A stretch of DNA of 64,000 nucleotides. It comes from OLB6 sp964525565. Lineage in GTDB: Bacteria; Bacteroidota; Ignavibacteria; Kapaibacteriales; Kapaibacteriaceae. Below the pieces are notes generated by a model, which made no database searches, was not told where the DNA came from, and saw nothing but the letters and a program-made list of their open reading frames with translations. The first letter of the stretch is position 1. Every line of letters begins with the position of its first letter. The position numbers were made by a program, and so were the translations under genes. This document shows positions 34,824-44,598 of the stretch, piece by piece. The DNA lies in contig CAZGHI010000011.1 of assembly GCA_964525565.1 (NCBI GenBank), forward strand, positions 3,007-67,006, read 5' to 3'.

Positions 34824-34859
34824 AAAGGTCCGTTCACATCACGTGAACGGACCTTTTTC
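34824..34859. terminator. Bidirectional terminator between convergent genes
   Basis: AAAGGTCCGTTCAC (34824-34837) and GTGAACGGACCTTT (34843-34856) form a perfect 14-bp stem with a 5-nt loop, followed by T residues on the plus strand and preceded by A residues that serve the minus strand. It separates the Omp28-like gene from the GWxTD gene. Confidence 0.92.
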
Positions 34860-34869
34860 ATGTAATGCA

Positions 34870-36162
34870 TTATCGGTACCGATACTTGGCATCAGCAGGA
34901 AGCGGTGTACGAAGACGAAAGTCGCCAAAGCCGGTATTATCCTCAAAAACAAATACACGATTGTCGGCATAAAACCACCGTTCGAGTAAGACAGTGTTTG
35001 TTGTTGACGTTGACTTTTCCTTTCGTGGTGGCTCTCCGTAAATGATAAAAACGCGACCCATATCGGTAAGCCATCCGTCTGCGTACGATTTGAATAGTCT
35101 GTTAGCTGTTGCAATACGGTTGTAATACTCAACAAAAGCTTCGTTTACGACTGTATTCGGTGTTGGATCGTGCTTCTTCCAAAACATCTCGAAGCGGTAC
35201 GTACGGTCGGCATCATTCTGCGCTGCAAGGATCTCGTCGATTTCAGCCTGGGAAGCAATGTAGGCCAGTTGCTTGATTGCAAGCGCAATGTCGGACATAA
35301 CGGAACCAGCAAGGGTGCGTGGAACAATGTATGGTCTCGAACTCTGCGTAAGTTGCACAGTTGTATCAGGTAGTCCATTTATAACAGGATGCACGGCAAC
35401 CGTGAGCTGATACCTCCCGGGTGCAGCACGCTCCCGGAGCCGCAATGGTAGGAAATGCTGCGTAACTCTTTTAGACAGACTGAGCACGTCACCTAGACCC
35501 TGACCTAATGTCCGTCCGTCGGATGTTCTAATTGACCATGAACACGCTATGGACTGAGGGATTTCAACAGTATAGACTTCGAAAAATGCAAAGAGATGAA
35601 CTTCGGCACTCCATACCGTGGATCCAATGTATGGTGTGATGGCATATCTACCATTCCTCTCCTCAACCTGACTAACGTACATAACTGACGACATGGAGGG
35701 CGTGTTGCTCAAATCCGGCACAGTTGCTGTGTCCGTCACCGTATAGTCGCGTCGGGCGAACATATCCCTTACCACAACTTCGTATCGGTACGAACCAGGA
35801 TTCACTAAGAATCGTGCTACGCAATTCTCGGATTGTCCGGTAGATCCCTGAGTAACTGCATAACTCTCTTCCACGCGCGACCGCTCGATTGTTGTGTCTG
35901 CGATTTTCCTGCCCACCTTATCCCGCAGTGCAATGGTAGCAGTAAAGCTAGCGGCATATCTGCCATCGTACTGTTGAAACTGCAGAGTTCGGTAGGGAAC
36001 CGACACATAAACATCTACATATTCCTTACCCGTGATGTCCGGGCCGTGAAAAACGAGCAGATCAGTGAGGATAGCCGATCCCTGATGTGGCGGCTGTGCT
36101 ACAGAAAATGCCGGTGCACACCAAACAAGCCAAGCAGACAGAAACAAACGGCGAATGGTCAT
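34870..36162 (-). CDS. GWxTD domain protein
   Basis: The 430-residue protein has a signal peptide and a C-terminal GWxTD domain: YADGWLTDMGRVFIIYGEPP. This domain is found in secreted or periplasmic proteins of Bacteroidota, Acidobacteriota and related phyla and has no proven function. The middle is beta-rich. Upstream of the ATG, the complement TACCTTTA (one mismatch to TAnnTTTG) ends 3 nt before the start. Confidence 0.82.
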   Translation of the reverse strand: MTIRRLFLSAWLVWCAPAFSVAQPPHQGSAILTDLLVFHGPDITGKEYVDVYVSVPYRTLQFQQYDGRYAASFTATIALRDKVGRKIADTTIERSRVEESYAVTQGSTGQSENCVARFLVNPGSYRYEVVVRDMFARRDYTVTDTATVPDLSNTPSMSSVMYVSQVEERNGRYAITPYIGSTVWSAEVHLFAFFEVYTVEIPQSIACSWSIRTSDGRTLGQGLGDVLSLSKRVTQHFLPLRLRERAAPGRYQLTVAVHPVINGLPDTTVQLTQSSRPYIVPRTLAGSVMSDIALAIKQLAYIASQAEIDEILAAQNDADRTYRFEMFWKKHDPTPNTVVNEAFVEYYNRIATANRLFKSYADGWLTDMGRVFIIYGEPPRKEKSTSTTNTVLLERWFYADNRVFVFEDNTGFGDFRLRTPLPADAKYRYR

Positions 36163-36198
36163 GAGTAAAGGTACAATTCCATGAATGGATAGGAAATA

Positions 36199-37482
36199 TC
36201 AGATGCGTACATTCAGTTTCCAGATGTCGTGTGCACCTTTTGAAAGCATTTCACGATCGTCCGGATGAGCTACCGAAATGAGTGCTTCCGCACGTTGCCG
36301 AAATGTTTTACCATGTAAGTAAGCAATACCGAATTCGGTAACCACATAGTGCACGTGAGCACGGGATGTTACCACTCCGGCACCAGGCTTCAATAGTGGA
36401 ACCACTCGGGCAATTCCCTTACTTGTGCGTGAAGGTAATGCAATTATTGGTTTACCGCCTTCGCTCAACGATGCTCCTCGCACAAAATCCACTTGGCCAC
36501 CCACACCACTAAAGGGGGCTGTGCCTATCGAGTCGGCGCACACCTGTCCGGTAAGGTCAACTTCAATAGCACTGTTGATCGAAGTCACCTTCGGATTCTG
36601 CTGGATAACCGTTGGTCTGTTCACATAGGCAACATCGAGCATAGCCACTACCGGATTGTCGTCAACAAAATCATAGAGTCTTCGCGTGCCCATTACGAAG
36701 GTTGAGACAATCTTCCCTCGATGTTTTTTCTTGAATTTGCCGGTTATCACGCCTTGTTCGTAAAGATCAACGAGCCCGTCGCTGAACATTTCTGTGTGAA
36801 CACCCAAATCACGATGTCCGGTGAGTTCAGACAACACAGCGTCCGGAATTGCTCCAATGCCCATTTGTATTGTTGCGCCATCGTCAACGAGTTCAGCAAC
36901 GTATTTTCCGATTCGAGACTCCTGCTCAGAGAGTACGGGTCGCGGCACTTCCGGGAGATTTTCTTCCCAAGGAACCAAATACGAGATGCGCGATGCATGA
37001 ACAAGCGCATCACCATGAGTTCGCGGCATCTGAGGGTTAACCTGGGCAATAACCAGTTCGGCGCTGTGTAAAGCGGCGTGCGCTGCCTCCACGGTAACGC
37101 CAAGCGAGCAAAACCCATGTTTGTCGGGAGGCGACACCTGGATAAGGGCAACATCAATGTCCAGTTGGCCACTGTAAAAGAGATTAGGTATTTCACTCAA
37201 AAACACCGGTGTGTAGTCGGCACGGCCTTCTTGCACAGCCTGCCGCATGTTCCCACCTATAAACAGACTGTTTACTCGGAAGCTTTCGGCATACTCCGGA
37301 AGTGCATATGGTGCCGGCCCTTCTGTGTGCAAGTGCACGATTTCAACATTCCGCAAACGTTGAGCTTGGTTTACCAGCTCGCGAATAAGGTGCTGAGGTG
37401 CAGCGGCAACACTATGTAAGTAGATTCGATGGCCAGAGCGAATGTGTGAAATCGCGGCTTCGGCTGTTGTGACATGTCCCAT
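36199..37482 (-). CDS. Acetyl-CoA hydrolase/transferase family CoA-transferase
   Basis: The 427-residue protein belongs to the CoA-transferase family that includes 4-hydroxybutyrate and acetate CoA-transferases: GIGAIPDAVLSEL, HTEMFSDG with catalytic Glu231, and SGVGGQVDFVRGA. It moves CoA between short-chain acids; 4-hydroxybutyrate CoA-transferase is the closest general description, but substrate cannot be fixed. It lies next to a Fe-S quinone reductase and fits the acyl-CoA theme of the window. Confidence 0.85.
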   Translation of the reverse strand: MGHVTTAEAAISHIRSGHRIYLHSVAAAPQHLIRELVNQAQRLRNVEIVHLHTEGPAPYALPEYAESFRVNSLFIGGNMRQAVQEGRADYTPVFLSEIPNLFYSGQLDIDVALIQVSPPDKHGFCSLGVTVEAAHAALHSAELVIAQVNPQMPRTHGDALVHASRISYLVPWEENLPEVPRPVLSEQESRIGKYVAELVDDGATIQMGIGAIPDAVLSELTGHRDLGVHTEMFSDGLVDLYEQGVITGKFKKKHRGKIVSTFVMGTRRLYDFVDDNPVVAMLDVAYVNRPTVIQQNPKVTSINSAIEVDLTGQVCADSIGTAPFSGVGGQVDFVRGASLSEGGKPIIALPSRTSKGIARVVPLLKPGAGVVTSRAHVHYVVTEFGIAYLHGKTFRQRAEALISVAHPDDREMLSKGAHDIWKLNVRI

Positions 37483-37507
37483 AAAGTGTCAGGTAGGTGG
37501 TAGTCCG

Positions 37508-37515
37508 CAAAGTTA
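37508..37515 (-). promoter_or_regulatory. TAnnTTTG promoter element of the CoA-transferase gene
   Basis: The complement reads TAACTTTG and lies 25 nt upstream of the ATG at 37482. Confidence 0.5.
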
Positions 37516-37557
37516 TGGTTTGGTATCTTCGGGCTCACTTTGGAAGCGAGTTTATTC

Positions 37558-39588
37558 ATGTCTGTTACGAATCTGATTTTCTTTGCTATCCTTCTGTGTG
37601 CCTTTGGGCTATTCTTTCGCAGCGCAGCTCGATTAGTGAGTTATTTGCTTGTTGCGAAATCTGAAAACAGATGGTCCAACATTTCTCAGCGTGTGCGCAC
37701 AACGCTTGTTGTTGGATTCGGACAAAGCAAGATCCTCCGTGATCCGGTTGCAGGTCCAATCCATGCGGCCATTTTTTGGGGTTTCTTGGTGTTACTGTTC
37801 TCTGCTGTAGAAATGATCCTCGAGGGGTTGAACCACAACTGGTCGCTAAGTTTCCTTGGACCACTCTACACCGTTATAACAATTGTTACCGATGTGTTCT
37901 GTGTACTGATAATTGCAAGTACGGTTGTGGCTTTGTGGCGCCGGTACATCACACAGGTTCGCAGATTACAATTCGAAGGAGAAAAACTCGAGGCCGGGTT
38001 GATTCTGCTCACCATCTTCCTCATCGTTAGCGCATTGTTCGTGCAGAATAGCCTCCGCTCGCATGTGTTCGATACCGATTTTGCTTGGGCTGTTCGTCCT
38101 CTTGCGTGGCCATTTGGTAATGGTTTGGCCGGCATGTTGCACAGCACAACGGAGACAGTGTTCTGGATAGCCTGGTGGACGCATGCCGTTCTCATTCTGG
38201 GATTCATGAACTACCTGCCGTACTCAAAACATTTACATGTGCTCACATCAATCCCTAACGTTTTTTTTGGACCCTTGCATCCCACAAATGCGTTACAGCC
38301 TATCAATTTTGAGGAAGAGGGAGTAGAAACGTTTGGCGTCTCGGACATCGAAGATTTCTCCTGGAAAACCCTTCTCGATGGTTACACGTGTACCCACTGC
38401 GGTCGGTGCACAAGTGTCTGCCCCGCCAATCAAACCGGAAAGGTGCTTGACCCTCGAGGCATAATTGTTGCCATCCACGAACGAACCATGGACAAAGCCC
38501 CTTTACTGCTGAAAAAGCAGAAGGGGGCTGAGCTAACGCCGGAAGAGCAGACGTTGTGGGATAAGAAACTCGTTGGAGATTACATCAACCCTGATGCACT
38601 TTGGGCCTGTACAACGTGTGGTGCGTGTATGCAGGAGTGTCCGGTTAACATTGAACACGTGCCGGCCATTGTAGGCATGAGACGCTCGATGGTAATGATG
38701 GAGTCGCAGTTCAACCACGAGAGTGCTTTACTTCCCGATGTGTATGGAAACATGGAAACGAATGCTGTACCGTGGGGTGGATTTTCTCAAGCAGACCGAG
38801 CCCAATGGGCCGATGGGATGGGTATTACGACTGCAGCAGAGGATCCGGAAATGGAAGTGTTATTCTGGGTTGGCTGTGCAGGTAGTTATGACGAGCGTGC
38901 GAAGAAAATTTCTCGCGCTTTTGCCGAACTGATGCAAGCTGCCGGAGTTCAGTTTCGTATTCTCGGAACAGAAGAACACTGTACCGGTGATGTTGCAAGA
39001 CGTACAGGTAACGAATTCCTGGCAGACATGCTTACCAAGACAAACATTGCAACGTTTCAACAGTATAACGTGAAGAAAATTGTGACAACATGTCCACACT
39101 GCTTTAACACTCTCCGCAATGAATATCCTCAGTTCGGCTTTCAAGCCGAGGTGCTACACCACACCGTTTACATTTCACAGCTCATCAACAGTGGCAGGTT
39201 AACCATCGACCGTTCTCAGCTTTCTTCGGCATCGGTTGCGTATCACGATAGTTGCTACCTGGGTAGATACAACGAGCTGTATCAAGAACCACGAACGCTG
39301 CTGGAGAATGTTCCCGGGTTAACAATTGTGGAACCCACGTCGCATCAAGATCGGGGCTTGTGTTGTGGGGCAGGCGGTGGACGAATGTTCATGGAGGAAA
39401 CAGTTGGCGACCGCGTAAACATTGTTCGCACGCGCGAACTTCTTGAAACAGGAGCATCGACCATTGCGGTAAACTGTCCGTTCTGTACGACCATGATCAC
39501 CGACGGCGTTAAAGCAGCAGAGAAAACAGATACGGTGACTGTTGTTGACGTTGCTGAAGTGGTGCTTGAGCATGTCCAACGGGGATAG
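37558..39588 (+). CDS. Membrane-bound Fe-S oxidoreductase (FadF/HdrD-like)
   Basis: The 676-residue protein combines about six N-terminal helices resembling the NarI cytochrome b subunit with two 4Fe-4S motifs (CTHCGRCTSVCP, Cys278/281/284/288; CTTCGACMQECP, Cys351/354/357/361). Two CCG cysteine-rich domains follow (EEHCTGD and CPHC; DSCYLGRYN and GLCCGAGGGRM). This layout is that of FadF-type proteins, which pass electrons from electron-transfer flavoprotein to quinone during acyl-CoA oxidation, and of HdrD/GlpC relatives. Its nearness to acyl-CoA genes supports the first role. ATG 37558 precedes the first helix; the in-frame extension to TTG 37540 is less likely. Confidence 0.87.
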   Translation: MSVTNLIFFAILLCAFGLFFRSAARLVSYLLVAKSENRWSNISQRVRTTLVVGFGQSKILRDPVAGPIHAAIFWGFLVLLFSAVEMILEGLNHNWSLSFLGPLYTVITIVTDVFCVLIIASTVVALWRRYITQVRRLQFEGEKLEAGLILLTIFLIVSALFVQNSLRSHVFDTDFAWAVRPLAWPFGNGLAGMLHSTTETVFWIAWWTHAVLILGFMNYLPYSKHLHVLTSIPNVFFGPLHPTNALQPINFEEEGVETFGVSDIEDFSWKTLLDGYTCTHCGRCTSVCPANQTGKVLDPRGIIVAIHERTMDKAPLLLKKQKGAELTPEEQTLWDKKLVGDYINPDALWACTTCGACMQECPVNIEHVPAIVGMRRSMVMMESQFNHESALLPDVYGNMETNAVPWGGFSQADRAQWADGMGITTAAEDPEMEVLFWVGCAGSYDERAKKISRAFAELMQAAGVQFRILGTEEHCTGDVARRTGNEFLADMLTKTNIATFQQYNVKKIVTTCPHCFNTLRNEYPQFGFQAEVLHHTVYISQLINSGRLTIDRSQLSSASVAYHDSCYLGRYNELYQEPRTLLENVPGLTIVEPTSHQDRGLCCGAGGGRMFMEETVGDRVNIVRTRELLETGASTIAVNCPFCTTMITDGVKAAEKTDTVTVVDVAEVVLEHVQRG

Positions 39589-40228
39589 TTTCATCGAACA
39601 CCAATCACAACAGTGGAGACTAGCCTGGATCCTTGCCCTGGGAACAATGTTCTATAACATAGTCGAGGGAATGGTGTCGCTTGTTTGGGGAATGTCAGAC
39701 GAGGTTCTGACGTTAGCTGGCTTTGGCATGGATTCGCTCATCGAGGTTGTGAGTGCTACAGGTGTTGCACACATGATTGTACGCTTGCGCTACCATGGCC
39801 CTCAGCATCGCGACCATTTTGAGCGTACAGCATTACGGATAACGGGACTATCGTTTTATGGGCTGGCCGTTGCACTTGGAATAACAGTACTCTGGAGCAT
39901 CATGGCCGACCATAGACCGGAGAGCACAACAGCCGGCATCGTTGTTTCTACTATTTCAATTGCCGTTATGGGTGCGCTTATTGTTGCCAAGTCACGCATC
40001 GGTATCACGCTTCAGTCTGAGCCTATTATTGCAGACGCACAATGCTCACGAGTATGCCTGTATATGAGCATTGTACTTTTACTGGCATCCGTGATGTACA
40101 GCATTTCAGGTATTGGCTACGTAGATGCTGCAGGTGCAGCAGTACTAGCGTGGTTCTCAGTTCGTGAAGCGAACGAGTGTTTCCGGAAGGCTCAAGGCAA
40201 AGCTTGTTCGGACTCGTGCTGTTCATAG
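39572..40228 (+). CDS. Cation-diffusion-facilitator-like transporter with Cys ligands
   Basis: The 218-residue protein has about six helices and the CDF pattern GMDSLIEVVSA in helix 2 (Asp and Glu in the metal-site positions). In helix 5 the sequence ADAQCSRVC places Cys where YiiP-type zinc exporters have His and Asp (ADxxHxxxD). The C-terminus ends KACSDSCCS. It lacks the cytoplasmic C-terminal CDF domain. A soft metal such as Cd, Hg or Cu is plausible as cargo, by inference. It overlaps the Fe-S oxidoreductase gene by 17 nt, so the two may be co-translated. Confidence 0.78.
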   Translation: MSNGDSFIEHQSQQWRLAWILALGTMFYNIVEGMVSLVWGMSDEVLTLAGFGMDSLIEVVSATGVAHMIVRLRYHGPQHRDHFERTALRITGLSFYGLAVALGITVLWSIMADHRPESTTAGIVVSTISIAVMGALIVAKSRIGITLQSEPIIADAQCSRVCLYMSIVLLLASVMYSISGIGYVDAAGAAVLAWFSVREANECFRKAQGKACSDSCCS

Positions 40229-40251
40229 TACCGAGCGAGCACGTAAACCAA

Positions 40252-41538
40252 CTATACAACTCGCAAGGCCGTAGCAAGTGTTCGTGCAACTTCGGCAGCA
40301 AGCACATCCCGTCGGTGTTGATCAACGAAATCCTCATTTGGCTGCGGCAGCGTACCGGCCATCCATGAGTCGTACATGCTCATTACTGCGTCCATTATTG
40401 CCTCTACGTCGGAAGGTGGAGTAATCCACGATGCTTTGTATCGACGTGCATCGGCAGTTGCTGTTCCTTCGGGAGCACAGACCAGGATCGGTTTACGTGT
40501 TCCAAAGTATTCATACAACTTTGCCGGCGCCCACGTATCTACATTTCTCGTATCTCCAAGCATCATCCATAGAGCATCGCTATTCTGAATGAGATTCACG
40601 GATTCGTTATGTGGCAGATAACCATGGTCAACAACAATACTATCGAGCTTCATTCTCCGCGCTTTACGACGGTACTCCTCTCGCAGCATCCCGGCAAAAT
40701 GGAGCTCAATACGGATGTCCGGACGAACCTTTAATAGCTTGCGGATAGCTCGAAAAACATATGTTGGCGTAACAACATCGTAAAACGTACCAGTAAACGT
40801 TAATCGGAATGGCTGCTCAGATGTCCGAGTGGAACGCTGCGGTAACGCCGAGAAGTCCTGCGGGTCCCATCCGTGGGGTATAATCGCAACGTCGCGAAAG
40901 TCCAGGTGCGGATAGGTGGCAATCAGGAATTCCTTCATCCTACGATTGGTAACTGTAATCCGCGACGCTCGTGCCAACGTCTGATGCTCCAGACGTTTAT
41001 GCTGATGCTTGTGCCACAGCGTTGGATATGAATGGAACTGATTTCCGAACCACAGGTCTCGATAATCAGCGACAAAAGGAATGCCGGTTTCACCGTTGAG
41101 TTGTGCACCCGCCATAAGCGTACTAAAGGGCGGTCCACTAGCGTAGATCACGTCAATCGGGAACTGTCCGATTACATCCCGCGCTTGTGCCACGGCCTTT
41201 CTGGCCCATCCTTTTTTGTTATCCGGAACGAACAGTGCACTGCTTAGTTTGCTCAGAGTCTTTCGAATACGCTCCCTGGGCATGGGAACAGTACCTGTTT
41301 CAACAAGCTTTTTCATGCGCGCCGATGGTTCGGTACGGATAATCTCAACGCCTGCATCCTGCACTTCTTGTAGTAGCGTACGATCTTCAGCATAGTACAA
41401 CGTTGGTCCGGTTGTTACCACAATGGGTTTCCAACCAGCATCAGGGAGGTATTTCACAAGTTTGGCTATGCGCTGAACGCCGCTCAGGCCCATTGGCGGA
41501 AAGTAGTAAGCCAGGACCAAGACTGTATGTTGTGCCAT
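40252..41538 (-). CDS. Glycosyltransferase family 4-like protein
   Basis: The 428-residue protein shows the GT-B form: LVLAYYFPPMGLSGVQR at the N-terminus (acceptor side), PFVADYRDLW, then LTFTGTFYD and the donor-side block LYEYFGTRKPILVCAPEGT. The sugar and acceptor are unknown; a surface glycan is likely. It is the third gene of the guaB-peptidase operon, 3 nt after the peptidase gene. Confidence 0.82.
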   Translation of the reverse strand: MAQHTVLVLAYYFPPMGLSGVQRIAKLVKYLPDAGWKPIVVTTGPTLYYAEDRTLLQEVQDAGVEIIRTEPSARMKKLVETGTVPMPRERIRKTLSKLSSALFVPDNKKGWARKAVAQARDVIGQFPIDVIYASGPPFSTLMAGAQLNGETGIPFVADYRDLWFGNQFHSYPTLWHKHQHKRLEHQTLARASRITVTNRRMKEFLIATYPHLDFRDVAIIPHGWDPQDFSALPQRSTRTSEQPFRLTFTGTFYDVVTPTYVFRAIRKLLKVRPDIRIELHFAGMLREEYRRKARRMKLDSIVVDHGYLPHNESVNLIQNSDALWMMLGDTRNVDTWAPAKLYEYFGTRKPILVCAPEGTATADARRYKASWITPPSDVEAIMDAVMSMYDSWMAGTLPQPNEDFVDQHRRDVLAAEVARTLATALRVV

Positions 41539-41541
41539 GAA

Positions 41542-42645
41542 TTAAACGATTACGAGTTCACGTGGTGCGGTAGTGAGGATCACGGAACCTTTTTTCTGAA
41601 CAATCACATCGTCTTCGATTCGCATACCAAATTTTCCAGGTAGATAGATACCGGGCTCTATTGTAATAACGCAGTTTTCTTTGAGCTTTCCGGTGGTATT
41701 GCTTTGAGCTACTCTGGGATGTTCATGCACGTCGTACCCCAGCCCATGACCCAGCGAATGCTTGAAGTTGTTTCCGTAGCCGGCTTGAGTAATAATGTTT
41801 CTTGCCGCTGCATCGAGATCGGCGCCACTGATTCCGGCTTTTACTGCATCCAGTGCGGAAAGATGTGCATCATACAAAACAGCAAATACATCAACTGTGC
41901 TCTTAGATGGAGTACCGATGCTAAACGTACGGGTCATGTCGCTGTACAGTCCGTTTATACAGCACCCAAAGTCAACAGTAACAACAGTATTCTTCTTCAG
42001 CTTTGCATGTGTAGCTCTTCCGTGTGGCATTGCACTACGAGGTCCGGATACTACGATAATGTCAAACGCATCTCTTTCCGACCCAAGTGATCGTGTGGTA
42101 TGCGATAAGAATGTGGCAACCTCATGCTCCGTCATACCGGCACCAACAATGCCCAACATCTTGATATACGCCGTGGAAGCAATTTCTGCGGCCTTAGCGA
42201 TGGAAGCGAGTTCGTTGGATGTTTTTACTTGTGTTATTGCGGAGACAATGTCCGGCACTTCGACAGTTTTTGCCGGTGCCACTGCCTTCTTTATGGCTTT
42301 AAACTCTGACACTGTTGTGTTGTTTGGTGTAAAACCAACACGTGTTGCAGAGCCACCAATGCCGGCATCGGATACAGCTTTCCACACATCGCGGGTGATG
42401 TGTACGCGTAAACCGTCAAGCGGAAGCAGTTCGTTTTTTACTTGAACTTCATACAGATCATTCGTAAAAAAGTAAACATTCTTCCTTGTTACAATCATGC
42501 GGGCAAACGATCCGCTAAAACCGCTGATGTAGCGGATGTCTGTTGGTTGAACAAGAATCATACTGTCAACCCCGTTCTGTTTCATTGCAGTACGTAGTTG
42601 ACGCAACCTGTCGTGGGCTGCATTCATGGTGGCTTTCGATGCCAT
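41542..42645 (-). CDS. M24 family Xaa-Pro peptidase
   Basis: The 367-residue protein has the full set of M24 dinuclear metal ligands: Asp225 (VDFGCC), Asp236 (SDMTRT), His300 (SLGHGLGYD), Glu330 (ITIEPGIY) and Glu344 (RIEDDV). With its N-terminal creatinase-like domain this is an Xaa-Pro aminopeptidase or dipeptidase that frees residues before proline. The ATG lies 1 nt after the guaB stop, so it is in the guaB operon. Confidence 0.9.
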   Translation of the reverse strand: MASKATMNAAHDRLRQLRTAMKQNGVDSMILVQPTDIRYISGFSGSFARMIVTRKNVYFFTNDLYEVQVKNELLPLDGLRVHITRDVWKAVSDAGIGGSATRVGFTPNNTTVSEFKAIKKAVAPAKTVEVPDIVSAITQVKTSNELASIAKAAEIASTAYIKMLGIVGAGMTEHEVATFLSHTTRSLGSERDAFDIIVVSGPRSAMPHGRATHAKLKKNTVVTVDFGCCINGLYSDMTRTFSIGTPSKSTVDVFAVLYDAHLSALDAVKAGISGADLDAAARNIITQAGYGNNFKHSLGHGLGYDVHEHPRVAQSNTTGKLKENCVITIEPGIYLPGKFGMRIEDDVIVQKKGSVILTTAPRELVIV

Positions 42646-42646
42646 G

Positions 42647-44116
42647 TTATCTTGTGAAGTAGTTAGGTGATTCTTTGGTGATGATAATGTCGTGAGGGTG
42701 TGACTCGCGTAGTCCGGCAGCCGTCATGCGCACAAAATGCGCATGTTGCTGCATCTCCGGAATAGTGCCGCATCCGCAATATCCCATTGCAGCACGAAGT
42801 CCACCAACCAGTTGATATACTGTATCGCTTACATTACCCTTAAACGGTACGCGACCTTCGATTCCTTCCGGTACCAGCTTGGCGATATCGTCTTCCACAT
42901 CCTGAAAATATCTATCGGCACTTCCTTGTCCCATGGCGCCAAGTGAACCCATACCTCGGTACACTTTGTAGGCCCGGCCTTCGAGTTGAACCTTCTCGCC
43001 GGGACTTTCATCATGCCCTGCAAGCAAGCCCCCGATCATAACGGTATCTGCACCAGCGGCAATGGCCTTGGCAACGTCGCCGGTTTGCTTAATCCCACCA
43101 TCAGCAATCACCGGAACACCATACTTGCCGGCCACCTCTGCAACGTCCATGATTGCTGTTATCTGTGGTACACCTACGCCTGCCACAACGCGTGTTGTAC
43201 AAATGGACCCCGGTCCGATGCCCACCTTGATGCCATCAGCCCCGGCATCTACGAGTGCCTGAGCCCCTTCCGATGTACCAACATTCCCTCCGATAACTTG
43301 TAGTGAGAGGTACGTGCTCTTGATTGCAGAAACAGTTTGAAGAACACCTTTCGTATGACCATGAGCTGTGTCAACTATTACAACGTCAACGCCGGCATCC
43401 ACAAGGGCTGCAACACGATCCAACGTATCCGGTGCGATGCCCACGGCAGCGCCAACGAGAAGTCTGCCTTGCTCATCCTTAGCAGCCTTTGGATAACGTT
43501 TTTTCTTTTGAATGTCCTTCACCGTCATTAATCCGGCAAGCCTTCCATCGTTATCTACAATTGGTAGCTTTTCGATACGGTGCTGCTGAAGGATGCGTTC
43601 AGCATCGTCGAGTGTTGTACCAAGTGGTGCTGTTACCAGATTGTGTTTCGTCATGACCTCGTCAACCATAAGGCCGCCGTTCGTTGCAAAGCGCATATCA
43701 CGATTAGTGATAATCCCAACGAGCTTTTGCTCGCCGTCCACTACCGGAAAGCCACTTACGCGGTATCGAATCATCAGGTTGCGTGCATCATCAATCGTAG
43801 CTGAGGCGGACAGGGTGATGGGTTTGCGAATCATTCCACTCTCTGAACGCTTGACCTTGTCAACCTCTTCGGCTTGGCGTTCAATACGCAAGTTCTTATG
43901 GATGATTCCAATGCCGCCCTCACGTGCAAGTGCGATAGACATGCCGGATTCTGTAACTGTATCCATGGCAGCACTCACAATGGGGATATGCAAACGCAGC
44001 CCACGAGTGAGCTGTGTGCTGGTGTCGGCCTCACGCGGAAGGGTTTCCGAATATCGAGGTACAAGCAGCACGTCGTCGAACGTGATGCCTTCTTTGAGAA
44101 TTTTTGTCGTCAGCAT
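42647..44116 (-). CDS. guaB: Inosine-5'-monophosphate dehydrogenase
   Basis: The 489-residue enzyme oxidises IMP to XMP, the first committed step to GMP. The barrel starts with GITFDDVLLVP, is interrupted by two CBS domains (about residues 95-210), and carries the catalytic loop GIGPGSICTTRVVAG with Cys306. The later flap region (YRGMGSLGAM, then SADRYFQ) is also present. ATG 44116 is preferred over TTG 44122 since it lies 3 nt after a TATGTTTG element, which suggests a leaderless mRNA. Confidence 0.96.
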   Translation of the reverse strand: MLTTKILKEGITFDDVLLVPRYSETLPREADTSTQLTRGLRLHIPIVSAAMDTVTESGMSIALAREGGIGIIHKNLRIERQAEEVDKVKRSESGMIRKPITLSASATIDDARNLMIRYRVSGFPVVDGEQKLVGIITNRDMRFATNGGLMVDEVMTKHNLVTAPLGTTLDDAERILQQHRIEKLPIVDNDGRLAGLMTVKDIQKKKRYPKAAKDEQGRLLVGAAVGIAPDTLDRVAALVDAGVDVVIVDTAHGHTKGVLQTVSAIKSTYLSLQVIGGNVGTSEGAQALVDAGADGIKVGIGPGSICTTRVVAGVGVPQITAIMDVAEVAGKYGVPVIADGGIKQTGDVAKAIAAGADTVMIGGLLAGHDESPGEKVQLEGRAYKVYRGMGSLGAMGQGSADRYFQDVEDDIAKLVPEGIEGRVPFKGNVSDTVYQLVGGLRAAMGYCGCGTIPEMQQHAHFVRMTAAGLRESHPHDIIITKESPNYFTR

Positions 44117-44119
44117 GGG

Positions 44120-44127
44120 CAAACATA
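44120..44127 (-). promoter_or_regulatory. TAnnTTTG promoter element of guaB
   Basis: The complement reads TATGTTTG and ends 3 nt before the guaB ATG at 44116. Confidence 0.5.
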
Positions 44128-44190
44128 CGGAAGCTGTTCATTGTGCTGGATGTATCGAGGAATGGCACGCTAGTTGCAGCGTATGCTTGA

Positions 44191-44598
44191 ATGCAGCATT
44201 TAAGAATCGTGATTGCTCTGATTAGTGCCGCAATCTTTACGTCGTGCAGTGAATCAACGCAACCGGCGGAGTCCGATGAGCGCTTTGCTGATATTGTGGA
44301 CGTGAAACTAAGTGTCCATGCGGACGGCCTTACCTGTTTGTTATACGTTAAAACCTATCGTTCCTGTGAAGAGCCTCGGGTGGCACATTCAAATGTGAGT
44401 GCCAGCGGATTAGAGCTTGGTGTTACGACGTTCAAACTTGCTACGTCGGAGTGTACGCCAGATACTACGGTAAAGAAGGTTTGGCACACGTTTACCGGGC
44501 TAAGTGGGGGAGCCAGTTACTCACTGAGAATTCAATCAGAACGAGATACCCGCACTAACAAAAAGGTTGATACAACAGTTGTTGTGAATATCCCTTAA
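44191..44598 (+). CDS. Small predicted lipoprotein, function unknown
   Basis: The 135-residue protein has an N-terminal hydrophobic stretch ending FTSC (Cys19), a lipobox, so it is probably anchored in the envelope. The remainder is beta-rich with three further Cys (49, 59, 88) and looks like a single Ig/fibronectin-like fold. I do not recognise the family. It is divergent from guaB and convergent with atpC, with which it shares the stop region TTAA (44595-44598). Confidence 0.6.
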   Translation: MQHLRIVIALISAAIFTSCSESTQPAESDERFADIVDVKLSVHADGLTCLLYVKTYRSCEEPRVAHSNVSASGLELGVTTFKLATSECTPDTTVKKVWHTFTGLSGGASYSLRIQSERDTRTNKKVDTTVVVNIP

